Assembly: GCF_001708935.1 (NCBI RefSeq)
Contig: NZ_MASI01000001.1
Coordinates: forward strand, 248,001 to 312,000
Origin: Methyloligella halotolerans
GTDB taxonomy: Bacteria > Pseudomonadota > Alphaproteobacteria > Rhizobiales > Methyloligellaceae
Length of the DNA stretch: 64,000 nucleotides
Reading direction: 5' to 3'
Both the position numbers and the translations under genes were made by a program. The notes below the pieces were generated by a model. The model had not been told where the DNA came from, did no database searches, and saw only the letters and a list, made by a program, of their open reading frames with translations. Positions 23,258 to 32,448 of this stretch are shown in pieces. Every line of letters begins with the position of its first letter. Position 1 is the first letter of the stretch.

Positions 23258-23617
23258 CTATTCGGACTGGGGCGCCTGTGGCTCGGCGGGCGCCTTCGGC
23301 GTCGCCGGAGCCGGGCTCGACGGCAGAGCCGGCAGGTTGGTATCCCCACCGATCGTGCCGCCGGTGAGCGGCGAGGTGCCGCCCGTGTTGTATCCGGCCA
23401 GGATCGTAAGCAGCAGGCTGGTGGCGAAGAAGGCCGCGCCGAGCACGGCGGTTGCGCGGGTGAGCGCGTTGCCTGCACCGCGTCCGGTCATCAGCCCGCC
23501 GCCTCCACCGCCGCCGCCGCCAATGCCCAGCGCGCCGCCTTCGGAGCGCTGCAGCAGAACCACGGCCACGAGGCCGGCGGCGATCATGAGATGGATGACC
23601 AGAAGAATTGTGCTCAT
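23258..23617 (-). CDS. secG: Protein translocase subunit SecG
   Basis: Small inner-membrane component of the SecYEG translocon, 119 residues. Two hydrophobic helices are visible (TILLVIHLMIAAGLVAVVLL and AVLGAAFFATSLLLTILAGY). Between them is the conserved QRSEGGALG motif, then a run of nine Gly and RGAGNALTRATA. A Pro/Ala-rich C-terminal tail follows, as is usual in alphaproteobacteria. The ATG at 23617 (MSTILLVIH) is the natural start. Gene order tpiA-secG-pyrG is typical. Confidence 0.93.
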   Translation of the reverse strand: MSTILLVIHLMIAAGLVAVVLLQRSEGGALGIGGGGGGGGGLMTGRGAGNALTRATAVLGAAFFATSLLLTILAGYNTGGTSPLTGGTIGGDTNLPALPSSPAPATPKAPAEPQAPQSE

Positions 23618-23698
23618 CAGAAGCTGTCCGTGAATCCAAGAAAGCGGCTCCAACGCCGGTCCGGCGCGAGCACGCACTGTTTCAAAGCGGGGTCTTAG

Positions 23699-24121
23699 CT
23701 AATCGATGCGGGCTTGGCTAGTGCTTACGACCCGCTGCCCCGCTTCGTGCTGCGGCGTATGCTCCGCCCGCTGCTCCTCCTCGCGTTTTTGCACGGGCGG
23801 TTCAGGCCGGCGAATGGGGAGCGGGATCATGTCCCAATACTTCTTGATGTAGCGGCCCTTGCGGCACTGGAACTCCAGTCGCTCCTCGAGCACGAGATAC
23901 TCGCGGACCTGGTCGAGCTTGGCCGCGTCGAGATTCGTCTTCACCCAGTCAGGCCCGTGATCGAGGGCATCCTTGATCTCGGGGGTGAGCTTGGCGTCAT
24001 GCTTGGCCTTGAGCTGGTCGCACGCCTCCTTATCGAGCGGCAGCGCATACGCGCTTCCGCCGGAGACCAACGCAAAAGCGATGGCGGCTATAAGAAAAGT
24101 CGCAGTGCGCGAAACCAACAT
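23699..24121 (-). CDS. Secreted protein of unknown function
   Basis: A 140-residue protein with a Sec signal peptide (MLVSRTATFLIAAIAFALVS, cleavage probably at AYA-LP). The mature part contains two Cys (EACDQLK and EFQCRKG), perhaps disulfide-bonded, and a Pro/Arg/Glu-rich C-terminal tail (IRRPEPPVQKREEEQRAEH). ATG 24121 is chosen over 24142 because AAGGGG sits 5-6 bases upstream of it. It lies between tpiA and secG on the same strand. I do not recognise a characterised family. Confidence 0.65.
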   Translation of the reverse strand: MLVSRTATFLIAAIAFALVSGGSAYALPLDKEACDQLKAKHDAKLTPEIKDALDHGPDWVKTNLDAAKLDQVREYLVLEERLEFQCRKGRYIKKYWDMIPLPIRRPEPPVQKREEEQRAEHTPQHEAGQRVVSTSQARID

Positions 24122-24292
24122 CCTGCCCCTTGTCAGACGCATTCAGCCCCAAAACCTTGGCACGTTTTCGTTACCCGAAGCTTGCAGCCGCAACCTCAGG
24201 CTGAGATCGCGGTCTGGCTTCGGAACTAGGCCGAAGAATGGCGAAGATGATGGGGTCTGCCAACCGTTGTAGGGTTCAAACGGGGCCGAGAC

Positions 24293-25054
24293 TCACGAGT
24301 TTTTGCCGTAAGTTGCCAGAATACCATAGAAATCGTCGGCCTTGAGGCTTGCTCCGCCTACCAAAGCGCCATTCACGTCCGGCACGGCCAGGAGCTCGGC
24401 GGCGTTGGAAGGCTTCACGGAGCCGCCATAGAGAATGCGGACCGATTCGCCCGATTCGCCCAACTTTTCAGTGAGATGACCGCGGATGAACCGGTGTACC
24501 TCGGCGACATCCTCAGGGGTCGGCGTGAGCCCGGTGCCGATGGCCCAGACCGGTTCGTAGGCGATGACCGTGTCCTCGGCGTCGATATCGTCGGGGAGCG
24601 ACCCTTCGAGTTGCTTGCCGATGATCGCGAGGGTGATGCCGTCGCGCCGCTCCTGCTCCGTCTCACCGACGCAAATGATGGCTACCAGTCCTGCGCGGTG
24701 GGCAGCGGCGGCCTTTTCGGCGATGAGAGCGTCGGTCTCACCGTGATCGGCACGGCGCTCCGAATGGCCCACGATGACGGCGTCGGCGCCCGCGTCCGCC
24801 AGCATCTCGGCGGAGATATCGCCGGTATGGGCGCCGGATTCGGCGGCGTGGCAATCCTGGCCGCCCAGGGCGATGGCGGTCCCGGCCAGCATGTCGTGGG
24901 CGCGGGCGATGAGGGTGGACGGAGGGCAAATCATGATGTCCGCCTCGTCGATGGGCTCGTCTTTCAGCTTCTTGCCCAGGGCCGTGAGTTCCGCCAACGA
25001 GGTCTCGAGCCCGTTCATCTTCCAATTTCCGGCTACAAGCGGTCTTACGCCCAC
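24293..25054 (-). CDS. tpiA: Triosephosphate isomerase
   Basis: Interconverts dihydroxyacetone phosphate and glyceraldehyde 3-phosphate. The 253-residue barrel shows [16 protein letters not shown] with the catalytic His, the [11 protein letters not shown] motif with the catalytic Glu, and the phosphate-binding [12 protein letters not shown]. Translation starts with GTG at 25054; a purine-rich GAGGGGGAA lies just upstream. Divergent from ppiD. Complete. Confidence 0.96.
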   Translation of the reverse strand: MGVRPLVAGNWKMNGLETSLAELTALGKKLKDEPIDEADIMICPPSTLIARAHDMLAGTAIALGGQDCHAAESGAHTGDISAEMLADAGADAVIVGHSERRADHGETDALIAEKAAAAHRAGLVAIICVGETEQERRDGITLAIIGKQLEGSLPDDIDAEDTVIAYEPVWAIGTGLTPTPEDVAEVHRFIRGHLTEKLGESGESVRILYGGSVKPSNAAELLAVPDVNGALVGGASLKADDFYGILATYGKNS

Positions 25055-25329
25055 GCTGTTCCCCCTCGCCTTTCTGGCTGGATGGCTGATTCCATAGTCG
25101 TTTCAGTTGGTTATTTTATGGTCGGGCCCGCGCGTCTCAGCGTCGGCCCGGCTTGCCGCCCGAAACGTTGCTCCCTATGATGCCGCCGCCTCACCGGAAT
25201 GTCCAAAGATTGAACTTGCATTTCCGCGCTCTGGCGTGGAATTCCGCACCGGTAGAAAACAATTCGAACGGTCGAGCGCCTCTTCTTTCGCGAGGGTGAC
25301 GGTGCCGGCTCCTAGGGAAGGTTAGACGC
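25055..25329. promoter_or_regulatory. Divergent region between tpiA and ppiD
   Basis: A 275-bp non-coding gap. On the minus strand CTGAGA (25135-25140) and TAAAAT (25113-25118), spaced by 16 bases, are a weak candidate tpiA promoter. On the plus strand I saw no clear promoter for ppiD; GGGAAGG near 25314-25320 is its ribosome site. Confidence 0.3.
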
Positions 25330-27228
25330 GTGGCTCTCGATTCTATGCGCAAAGGCGCCAGCCGCTTCTTCGGCGTTATCCTCATCGGTCTGCTGGTGGT
25401 GAGCTTCGGGGTGTGGGGCATTGCCGACATCTTCACCGGCTACGGCAGCCAGACCCTGGTGAAGGTCGGCGATACGGAAGTGAACCGTGACGACTATCTC
25501 CAGGTCCAGCGCGAAGTGCTGCAGGGGATGAGCGGCCAGGCCGGCCGTACCATGAGCCTTCAGGAAGCCCGCGCCCAGGGGCTCGACGCCCAGGTGCTGG
25601 AGCGGCTGGTCGGCGGTGCCGCGCTCGATACCCATGCCCAGGATCTCGGCCTCGGCATCAGCGACGACAAGCTGCTGGAAGAGATCATGAAGGATCCCGG
25701 CTTGCAGGACGACGCGGGCAACTTCAACGGCGCCATGCTGCAGCAATATCTCGCTCAGATGGGCATGAGCGAGCAGACCTTCCTGGAGATTCAGCGGGAG
25801 CGCAATCTGCGCCGCCAGATCCTGTCCACCCTCGGCCAGACCGTGGCCACGCCGGATTTGCTGATCGATGCGCTGGACACCTACAACAATCAGACCCGCA
25901 CCTTGCGCTACGTTTTGGTGCCGGAGAGCGCCGTGGATGCCTCTCCGGATCCCACGGAGACCGATCTCAAGAGCTTCTACGACAACCACCAGGCCGAGTT
26001 TACCCAGCCGGAATACCGGACCATCGGCGTGATCGCGGTGTCGCCTGAGACCGTGAAGGACCAGGTGGAGATCAGCGAGAAGGAGCTGAAGGACGAGTAC
26101 GAGGCCAACAAGGCCGAATACGACACGCCTGAGAAGCGGCATGTCTATCAGATCTCCTTCGCCAACACGGAAGACGCCAAAAAAGCCTATGACGAGATCA
26201 AGGGCGGCAAGGACTTTCTGGAGGTCGCCAAGGCCGGCGGCATGAAGGAGAGTGACGTCGATCTCGGCGTGCTGACCCGCACCGGCATGGTCGATCCCGT
26301 TCTGGCCGAGGCTGCGTTCAAGCTGGAGGATGGCGGCGTCAGCGAGCCGGTCACCGGCAAGCTGGGGGCGATCGCCCTGCTCCATGTGAGCAATATCATT
26401 CCCGGCAAGGAAGCGAGCTTCGACAAGGTGAAGCCCGAGATCGAGAAGAAGATCCTCGCCAGCCGCGCCGAGAGCGTCATTTTCGATACCCACGACCGGA
26501 TCGAGGACGAGCGTGCCTCGGGCGCCACCCTGGAAGAAGTCGCCGAGAAGCTCGATCTTCCCTACAAGGAAATCGAGAAGGTCGACGCCCAGGGCAACAC
26601 CGCCTCGGGCGTGCAGCCGGAGATCCCGCAGAAGCAGAAGCTGCTGCAGGAGGCCTTCGCTTCCGATGTGGGGGTCGAGAACGATCCGGTCGATGCGGGG
26701 GATGAAGGCTTCGTCTGGTACGACGTGGTCGATATCACCCCCCAGCGGGTCCGTCCCTTCGAGGAGGTGAAGACCGAGGTCGGGCGCATGTGGCGCCAGG
26801 ACGACCGGCAGAAGCGTCTCGCCGAATACACCGCCAAGCTGGTCACCGAGCTCGACAAGGGCGAGGCGACCCTCGCCGACATCGCCAAGAAGCATGAGGA
26901 GGATGTCGTCACCACCCAGCCGCTGAAGCGGTCCGGCATGGCGCTGAACGTGCTGCCTCAGGCGGTGGCTCAGGCCTTCTCGCTGCCCGATAAGGCCTAC
27001 GGATCGGCCGAAGCCGGCGTCCAGGGCGCGCGTATCCTGTTCCAGGTCGCAGAGGTCACGCCGCCCAAGGCGCTCGACGGACCGGCGCGCGCGGAGCTTG
27101 AGCGTCAGCTGAAGGTGTTCATCAGCGACGATATCCTGTCGCAGTATTTCGGTGCGCTGCAGGACCGTTACCAGGTGAGCGTGAACCACGAAGCCATCAA
27201 CCGGCTGACGGGGGCCGAACAGCAGTGA
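25330..27228 (+). CDS. ppiD: Membrane-anchored periplasmic peptidyl-prolyl isomerase PpiD/SurA-like
   Basis: Periplasmic foldase of 632 residues anchored by a single N-terminal helix (FFGVILIGLLVVSFGVWGIA). A SurA-N-like chaperone domain (about 35-190) with VKVGDTEVNRDDYLQVQREV follows, then a central PpiC/parvulin domain (about 240-360: HVYQISFANTEDAKKAYDEI, DLGVLTRTGMVDPVLAEAAF). The C-terminal half is a second SurA-like region. It assists outer-membrane and secreted protein folding. Translation begins at GTG 25330. Its stop overlaps the trpE GTG start, so the two are translationally coupled. Confidence 0.9.
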   Translation: MALDSMRKGASRFFGVILIGLLVVSFGVWGIADIFTGYGSQTLVKVGDTEVNRDDYLQVQREVLQGMSGQAGRTMSLQEARAQGLDAQVLERLVGGAALDTHAQDLGLGISDDKLLEEIMKDPGLQDDAGNFNGAMLQQYLAQMGMSEQTFLEIQRERNLRRQILSTLGQTVATPDLLIDALDTYNNQTRTLRYVLVPESAVDASPDPTETDLKSFYDNHQAEFTQPEYRTIGVIAVSPETVKDQVEISEKELKDEYEANKAEYDTPEKRHVYQISFANTEDAKKAYDEIKGGKDFLEVAKAGGMKESDVDLGVLTRTGMVDPVLAEAAFKLEDGGVSEPVTGKLGAIALLHVSNIIPGKEASFDKVKPEIEKKILASRAESVIFDTHDRIEDERASGATLEEVAEKLDLPYKEIEKVDAQGNTASGVQPEIPQKQKLLQEAFASDVGVENDPVDAGDEGFVWYDVVDITPQRVRPFEEVKTEVGRMWRQDDRQKRLAEYTAKLVTELDKGEATLADIAKKHEEDVVTTQPLKRSGMALNVLPQAVAQAFSLPDKAYGSAEAGVQGARILFQVAEVTPPKALDGPARAELERQLKVFISDDILSQYFGALQDRYQVSVNHEAINRLTGAEQQ

Positions 27229-28793
27229 GTTCGGAGACCGCCGCTCCAACTGGGGACGCGGCCGGAAATGGCGGTGCGGAATCCGTGAAGCCGGATTTCG
27301 AGGCGTTTCGGAAAGCGTATGACGCAGGCGCGGCCCAGGTCGTCTGGACCCAGCTCGTCGCCGATCTGGAGACCCCTGTCTCGGCGTTCCTCAAGCTGGC
27401 CCACGAACGGCCGAACAGCTTCCTGCTCGAGTCGGTGGAAGGCGGGGCAACGCGCGGCCGTTATTCCATTATCGGCTGCGATCCCGACCTGATCTGGCGC
27501 GCCGTGGCGGACAAGGCCGAGATCAACCGGACGCCGGACGAGGATGCGGATTCCTTCGCTGCCGAAGCCGATGCCCCGCTGGAGTCGCTGCGGGCGCTGC
27601 TGAAGGAATCGGCGATCGATCTTCCCCATCAGCTGCCGCCCATGGCGGCGGGCGTTTTCGGCTATATGGGCTACGACACGGTCCGTCTGGTGGAGGATCT
27701 GCCGAACGACAAGGCCGATCCGCTCGGGCTGCCGACCAGCCTCATGGTGCGGCCGCGGCTGATCGCGATTTTCGATTCCGTGCGGGACGAGATGATTCTG
27801 GTCACGCCGGTGCGCCCGTCTGCAAATGTGGGCGCCGAGGCGGCCTATGAGGCGGCGCGGGCCCGGCTGGGCGCAGCGCTGGCCAAGCTGGAAAGTCCGC
27901 TGCCCCATCAGCCGCGCGAGGAGAGCCTGGCCGAGGCACCGACGCCCCAGCATGTGACGGCGCCCGAGGACTACATGAAGAAGGTCGCGGCGGCGAAGGA
28001 CTACATCACCGCAGGCGATATCTTCCAGGTCGTGCTGAGCCAGCGTTTCGAGGCGCCCTTCACCCTGCCGCCCTTCTCGCTTTACCGGGCGCTGCGACGG
28101 GTGAACCCATCGCCTTATCTCTACTATCTGAATTTCGGCGATTTCGCCGTGGCAGGCTCCAGTCCGGAAATCCTGGTGCGGGTTCGCGACGGGGTGGCCA
28201 CCATCCGGCCGATTGCCGGCACGCGGCCGAGAGGCGCGACGCCTGAGGAGGATGTTGCCCTCGCCCAGGAACTGCTGGCCGACGCCAAGGAGCGCTCGGA
28301 GCATCTGATGCTTCTGGATCTCGGGCGAAACGACGTCGGGCGTGTGGCGGAGGTCGGCTCCGTTTCGGTCACCGACAGCTTCTTCCTGGAATACTACAGC
28401 CAGGTCATGCACATCGTTTCCAACGTGGAGGGTACGCTTGACCCCCGCCACGACGCGATCGATGCGCTGATGGCGGGCTTTCCGGCCGGCACGGTTTCGG
28501 GGGCGCCGAAGGTTCGCGCCATGCAGATCATCGACGAGCTGGAGGACGAGCGTCGCGGGCCCTATGCAGGCTGCGTCGGGTATTTCTCCGCCGGCGGCGA
28601 GATGGACAGCTGCATCGTGCTGCGCACCTCGGTCATCAAGGACGGCAAGATGTACGTCCAGGCGGGCGCCGGGCTGGTCGCCGATTCCGTTCCCGAGCGG
28701 GAGCAGGCCGAATGTGTGAACAAGGCGAAAGCGCTGTTCCGAGCGGCCGAAGAGGCTGTACGCTTCTCCTCGCGGGACCGGCGCGGCGGTTGA
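27225..28793 (+). CDS. trpE: Anthranilate synthase component I TrpE
   Basis: Aminating subunit of anthranilate synthase (chorismate to anthranilate), 522 residues. The N-terminal region carries the feedback motif LLES-x10-S (LLESVEGGATRGRYS), predicting inhibition by tryptophan. The catalytic chorismate-binding domain shows RRVNPSPYLYYLNFGDF, IRPIAGTRPRG, DLGRNDVGRV and the GAPKVRAMQIIDELE stretch. The GTG start at 27225 overlaps the ppiD stop. No trp leader peptide or attenuator is present. It is separate from trpG, not fused as in some rhizobia. Confidence 0.95.
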   Translation: MSSETAAPTGDAAGNGGAESVKPDFEAFRKAYDAGAAQVVWTQLVADLETPVSAFLKLAHERPNSFLLESVEGGATRGRYSIIGCDPDLIWRAVADKAEINRTPDEDADSFAAEADAPLESLRALLKESAIDLPHQLPPMAAGVFGYMGYDTVRLVEDLPNDKADPLGLPTSLMVRPRLIAIFDSVRDEMILVTPVRPSANVGAEAAYEAARARLGAALAKLESPLPHQPREESLAEAPTPQHVTAPEDYMKKVAAAKDYITAGDIFQVVLSQRFEAPFTLPPFSLYRALRRVNPSPYLYYLNFGDFAVAGSSPEILVRVRDGVATIRPIAGTRPRGATPEEDVALAQELLADAKERSEHLMLLDLGRNDVGRVAEVGSVSVTDSFFLEYYSQVMHIVSNVEGTLDPRHDAIDALMAGFPAGTVSGAPKVRAMQIIDELEDERRGPYAGCVGYFSAGGEMDSCIVLRTSVIKDGKMYVQAGAGLVADSVPEREQAECVNKAKALFRAAEEAVRFSSRDRRGG

Positions 28794-28827
28794 GGCCTCT
28801 CCGACCGCGCAGTTGCCGGAGCCCACG

Positions 28828-29367
28828 ATGTTGAGACTGAGCCTTCTGCGGCATGCCAAGTCGAGCTGGAAGAATCCCGGCATGGCGGATATCGACCGCT
28901 CGCTATCGTCGCGGGGGCGCGTCGCGGCGCCTGTGATGGGCGATGCCATCGCCGAGCGGGGCATGGTGCCGGATCTCGTCCTGTGCTCCTCGGCACGGCG
29001 GACGCGGGAGACGCTGGACCTCGCCTCCCAGGCCTGGGAGCCGCCGCCGGCGGTGGAGTATCGCGAAGAGCTCTATCACGCCGCCCCCGATACGCTCCTC
29101 GACATCGTTCGCGAGCAGATGCCAGAGACCAAGCATCTCATGCTCATCGGACACAACCCGGGCTTTCATCTGTTCGGCTTCGACCTGATTGGACGGGGCC
29201 CGAAACATGCACGGGAGCGGCTCGGCGAGAAATTCCCGACCTGCGGCCTGCTGGTCGCCGATTTCGCCGTCGGGGAATGGGCCGATATCCGCTACGGCAC
29301 CGGAGAGCTGTCGCTGTTCCTGGTGCCCGCCGATCTGGGGCTTACGCCCTCGCCCATCGATCCCTAG
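28828..29367 (+). CDS. SixA-type histidine phosphatase
   Basis: A 179-residue histidine phosphatase superfamily protein. It starts MLRLSLLRHAKSSWKNPG, with the RHA catalytic loop in the SixA variant; CSSARRTRETLDLA supplies the second Arg, and LIGHNPGFH the second His. Such proteins remove phosphate from phosphohistidine, but the partner here is unknown. The ATG at 28828 is preferred because it places the RHA motif at residue 8 and has GGAG upstream. It is inserted between trpE and trpG. Confidence 0.85.
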   Translation: MLRLSLLRHAKSSWKNPGMADIDRSLSSRGRVAAPVMGDAIAERGMVPDLVLCSSARRTRETLDLASQAWEPPPAVEYREELYHAAPDTLLDIVREQMPETKHLMLIGHNPGFHLFGFDLIGRGPKHARERLGEKFPTCGLLVADFAVGEWADIRYGTGELSLFLVPADLGLTPSPIDP

Positions 29368-29460
29368 ATAAACATCCTGGTTACAGTCACGGACGATCCG
29401 CGCGCCGGAAGGCCTTAGTTTCCTTGACCTCCCGGTTGCGCGGGCATAACAGCTACGGCC

Positions 29461-30080
29461 ATGCTCACCCTCATCGATAACTACGACAGCTTTACCTACA
29501 ACCTCGTGCATTTCCTCGGCGAGCTCGGGGCGCGACGCGCGTCTACCGCAACGACAAGGTGACGGTGGATGAGGTGCTGGCAGAGAACCCGGCGGCCATC
29601 GTGCTTTCGCCCGGGCCGTGCGATCCCGATCGCGCCGGGATCTGCCTGGAGCTGATCGAGCGCGCCGGCGCGGATGTGCCGATCCTCGGCGTCTGCCTCG
29701 GCCATCAGGCCATTGGCCAGGCCTATGGCGGCAAGGTCGTGGGCGCGCCGGAGCTGATGCATGGCAAGCTCTCCAAGGTGCATCACGAGAATCGTGGCGT
29801 GTTCGCCGGGCTGGCGCAGGATTTCTCGGCGACCCGCTATCATTCGCTGATGATCGATCGGCCGAGTCTCCCCGATGTGTTGGAGGTGACGGCCGAGACC
29901 CAAGACGGCATCATCATGGGCGTCCAGCACAAGTCGCACCCCGTGCATGGCGTGCAGTTTCACCCCGAGAGCATCGCGTCCGAACATGGGCACCAGCTCC
30001 TCGCCAATTTCCTCGACCTCGCCCGGGTCGAGCGCAGGGCAAGAACCGATGGAACAGAGAGCCGGGTCGGTGCCGTCTAG
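29461..30080 (+). CDS. trpG: Anthranilate synthase component II TrpG, frameshifted
   Basis: Glutamine amidotransferase subunit of anthranilate synthase. It starts [20 protein letters not shown]. The nucleophile Cys is in [17 protein letters not shown] and the triad His/Glu in [14 protein letters not shown]. The frame is lost near 29533: restoring one C (GCGCGACG to GCGCCGACG) joins GELGA to [16 protein letters not shown]. The 620-base span plus one gives 206 codons, standard for TrpG. The break is probably a sequence error, since trpE, trpD and trpC are intact. It lies 26 bases before the chosen trpD start. Confidence 0.92.
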
Positions 30081-30105
30081 CGGTCCCGCTGCGGACCGCC
30101 CGCCC

Positions 30106-31137
30106 ATGGCCGACCTTCGCGATGCCATCGCCAAGGTCGTCTCGGGAAAAGAGCTATCCGAGCGGGAAGCGACCGAAGCCTTCGAGCTGGTGATGGCGGG
30201 CGACGCCACCCCGGGTCAGCTTGGCGCGCTGCTGGTCGCGCTGAAGATGCGCGGCGAAGCGGTCGACGAGATCACGGGCGCGGCGAAGGTGCTGCGGGCG
30301 AAGGTGCGCAAGGTCGAAGCGCCCGAAGGCGCCATCGACACCTGCGGCACGGGCGGCGATTCCAAGGGCACCCATAACATTTCCACCTGCGCGGCCTTCG
30401 TGGTGGCCGGCGCCGGACTGCCCGTGGCGAAGCACGGCAATCGCTCGATCTCTTCCCGGTCCGGTTCGGCCGATGTCCTGACCGCGCTCGACGTCAATAT
30501 CGATTTGGAACCGGAGCAGGTCACCCGCTGCATCCGCGAGGCCGGGCTCGGCTTCATGTTCGCCCCGGCTCATCATTCCGCCATGCGCCATGTGGCGCCG
30601 GTCCGCCGGGAGCTCGGCACGCGGACGATCTTCAATCTTCTTGGGCCTCTGGCGAATCCGGCGAACACGAAATTCCAGCTCATCGGGGTCTATGGCAAGG
30701 AATGGGTCGAACCGCTCGCCCATGTGCTCGGGCGGCTCGGGGTGAAGCGCGCCTGGGTGGTGCATGGGGCCGACGGGCTGGATGAGCTGACCACCACGAC
30801 GATCAGCCACGTGGCTGCGCTCGATCAGGGCCGGATCTCGACCTTCAACGTCTCGCCCAAGAATGCCGGCTTGCGGGAAGCGAAGCCGCAGGATCTGCTC
30901 GGCGGCGATGCGACGGCCAATGCCGCCCATATCCGCGCGGTGCTGGAGGGCATGGAAGGCCCCTTCCGTGATATCGTCCTGTTCAACGCGGGCGCGGCGC
31001 TTATGATCGGCGGCAAGGCGAAATCCTTGCGCGACGGGGTCGCGCTGGCGGCCGATTCCATCGACAGCGGACGGGCGAAGGACGTGCTCGCAAAGCTCGT
31101 CGAGATCAGCCGGGAGAGCGCCGAAGGCGCTGCGTAA
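30106..31137 (+). CDS. trpD: Anthranilate phosphoribosyltransferase TrpD
   Basis: Transfers phosphoribose to anthranilate, second step of tryptophan synthesis. The 343-residue protein shows the [15 protein letters not shown] loop, [20 protein letters not shown] and [16 protein letters not shown]. Start at ATG 30106 ([12 protein letters not shown]) matches the family; an in-frame ATG at 30049 would add 19 non-conserved residues and overlap trpG. It ends four bases before trpC. Confidence 0.95.
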   Translation: MADLRDAIAKVVSGKELSEREATEAFELVMAGDATPGQLGALLVALKMRGEAVDEITGAAKVLRAKVRKVEAPEGAIDTCGTGGDSKGTHNISTCAAFVVAGAGLPVAKHGNRSISSRSGSADVLTALDVNIDLEPEQVTRCIREAGLGFMFAPAHHSAMRHVAPVRRELGTRTIFNLLGPLANPANTKFQLIGVYGKEWVEPLAHVLGRLGVKRAWVVHGADGLDELTTTTISHVAALDQGRISTFNVSPKNAGLREAKPQDLLGGDATANAAHIRAVLEGMEGPFRDIVLFNAGAALMIGGKAKSLRDGVALAADSIDSGRAKDVLAKLVEISRESAEGAA

Positions 31138-31141
31138 GCCC

Positions 31142-31951
31142 ATGGGCGATATCCTTCAGAAGATCATGACCTACAAGCGCGCGGAGGTGGAGGCCGCCAA
31201 GACGGCGCTGCCGTTCGACGCGCTATGCCAAAAGGCCGAAGCCACGTGCCCACCGCGCGGCTTCATCGAGAGGCTCAAGGCGGCAGCGGAAGACGGGTTC
31301 GGGCTGATTGCCGAGATCAAGAAAGCCAGCCCGTCCAAGGGGCTGATCCGCGAAGACTTCGATCCGCCGGCGCTGGCCAAGGCCTATGCAGAAGGCGGCG
31401 CGGCCTGCCTTTCGGTTCTGACGGACGGTCCGTCCTTCCAGGGCAGCCCAGACTATCTGATGGCGGCCCGGGAGGCTGTCGACCTGCCGATCCTGCGGAA
31501 GGATTTCATGTGCGATCCCTATCAGGTCGCGGAGGCGCGCGCCTGGGGAGCCGATTGCATCCTGATCATCATGGCGGCGGTGGACGACGAGACGGCCCGC
31601 ACCTTGATCCGAACCGCAAAGGCCTTCGAGCTGGACGTTCTGGTCGAGGTGCATGACGAGGCCGAACTGACGCGGGCATTGCGGCTCGATGCGCCGCTGA
31701 TCGGGATCAACAATCGGGATCTGAAGAGCTTCGAGACGAAGCTCGCGGTGACGGAACGGCTGGCGCCCCGCGTTCCGCAGGACCGTACGGTGGTGTCGGA
31801 AAGCGGTCTCGGCGAACATGCGGATCTCGAGCGGCTTGCCGCCTCGAAAGTCCGCTGCTTTCTGGTCGGTGAAAGCCTGATGCGTCATGCGGACGTGGCG
31901 TCGGCGACCCGTGCGTTACTCAAATCCGAGGAAATGGAGGCAGGACGATGA
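31142..31951 (+). CDS. trpC: Indole-3-glycerol phosphate synthase TrpC
   Basis: Ring-closing enzyme of tryptophan synthesis, 269-residue TIM barrel. Landmarks: [27 protein letters not shown], the [14 protein letters not shown] strand, [23 protein letters not shown], and [16 protein letters not shown]. Its stop overlaps the moaC start (ATGA), so the genes are coupled. trpF and trpBA are not in the window. Confidence 0.96.
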   Translation: MGDILQKIMTYKRAEVEAAKTALPFDALCQKAEATCPPRGFIERLKAAAEDGFGLIAEIKKASPSKGLIREDFDPPALAKAYAEGGAACLSVLTDGPSFQGSPDYLMAAREAVDLPILRKDFMCDPYQVAEARAWGADCILIIMAAVDDETARTLIRTAKAFELDVLVEVHDEAELTRALRLDAPLIGINNRDLKSFETKLAVTERLAPRVPQDRTVVSESGLGEHADLERLAASKVRCFLVGESLMRHADVASATRALLKSEEMEAGR

Positions 31952-32448
31952 GCTCATCCGCCCTCACCCATATCAACGAGCGCGGCGAAGCGCGGATGGT
32001 CGATATCTCCGCCAAGGATATCACCAGCCGCCTGGCCGTCGCCGAAGGCTATGTCTCCATGGCGCCCTCCACGCTCGATCTCATTCTGGAGGACAAAGCG
32101 CAGAAGGGCGACGTGCTCGCGGCCGCGCGGATCGCCGGGATCATGGCGGCCAAGCGCACCCATGAGCTCATTCCGCTCTGTCACGCCCTGGCCCTCAACA
32201 AGGTTGCGGTCGAATTCGATGCCGAGCGCGAGGCGGGCAAGCTGAACGTCCGCGCGACGGTGAAGGTCGACGGCAAGACGGGGGTGGAGATGGAGGCGCT
32301 GACCGCCGTCTCGGTCGCCTGCCTCACGGTCTACGACATGTGCAAGGCGGTGGATCGGGGCATGGTTATGTCGGGTATCCGCGTGCTGGAAAAGGCCGGC
32401 GGCCGGTCCGGCCATTATCGGGCCGCGGGCGAGGCGGAGGTCCGGTAA
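31948..32448 (+). CDS. moaC: Cyclic pyranopterin monophosphate synthase MoaC
   Basis: Molybdenum cofactor enzyme making cyclic pyranopterin monophosphate from the MoaA product, 166 residues. Landmarks: [50 protein letters not shown] and a C-terminal [10 protein letters not shown]. It overlaps trpC at the start and moeA at the stop (TAATG), giving a tight trpC-moaC-moeA string. Confidence 0.95.
   Translation: MSSSALTHINERGEARMVDISAKDITSRLAVAEGYVSMAPSTLDLILEDKAQKGDVLAAARIAGIMAAKRTHELIPLCHALALNKVAVEFDAEREAGKLNVRATVKVDGKTGVEMEALTAVSVACLTVYDMCKAVDRGMVMSGIRVLEKAGGRSGHYRAAGEAEVR

Noticed and set aside
23473..23535. Short tandem repeat of GCC/GCG units inside secG
   Set aside because: It simply encodes the Gly run of the SecG loop that is usual in alphaproteobacteria; it is not a CRISPR or regulatory repeat.
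25312..27249. A 645-codon open frame antisense to ppiD, and a similar 598-codon frame antisense to trpE (27168-28964)
   Set aside because: Both are mirror frames of well-identified GC-rich genes, lack recognisable domains, and are explained by codon bias at third positions.
27150..27260. A trp attenuator or leader peptide before trpE
   Set aside because: trpE starts inside the ppiD stop; there is no room for a leader peptide with Trp codons and no terminator hairpin.
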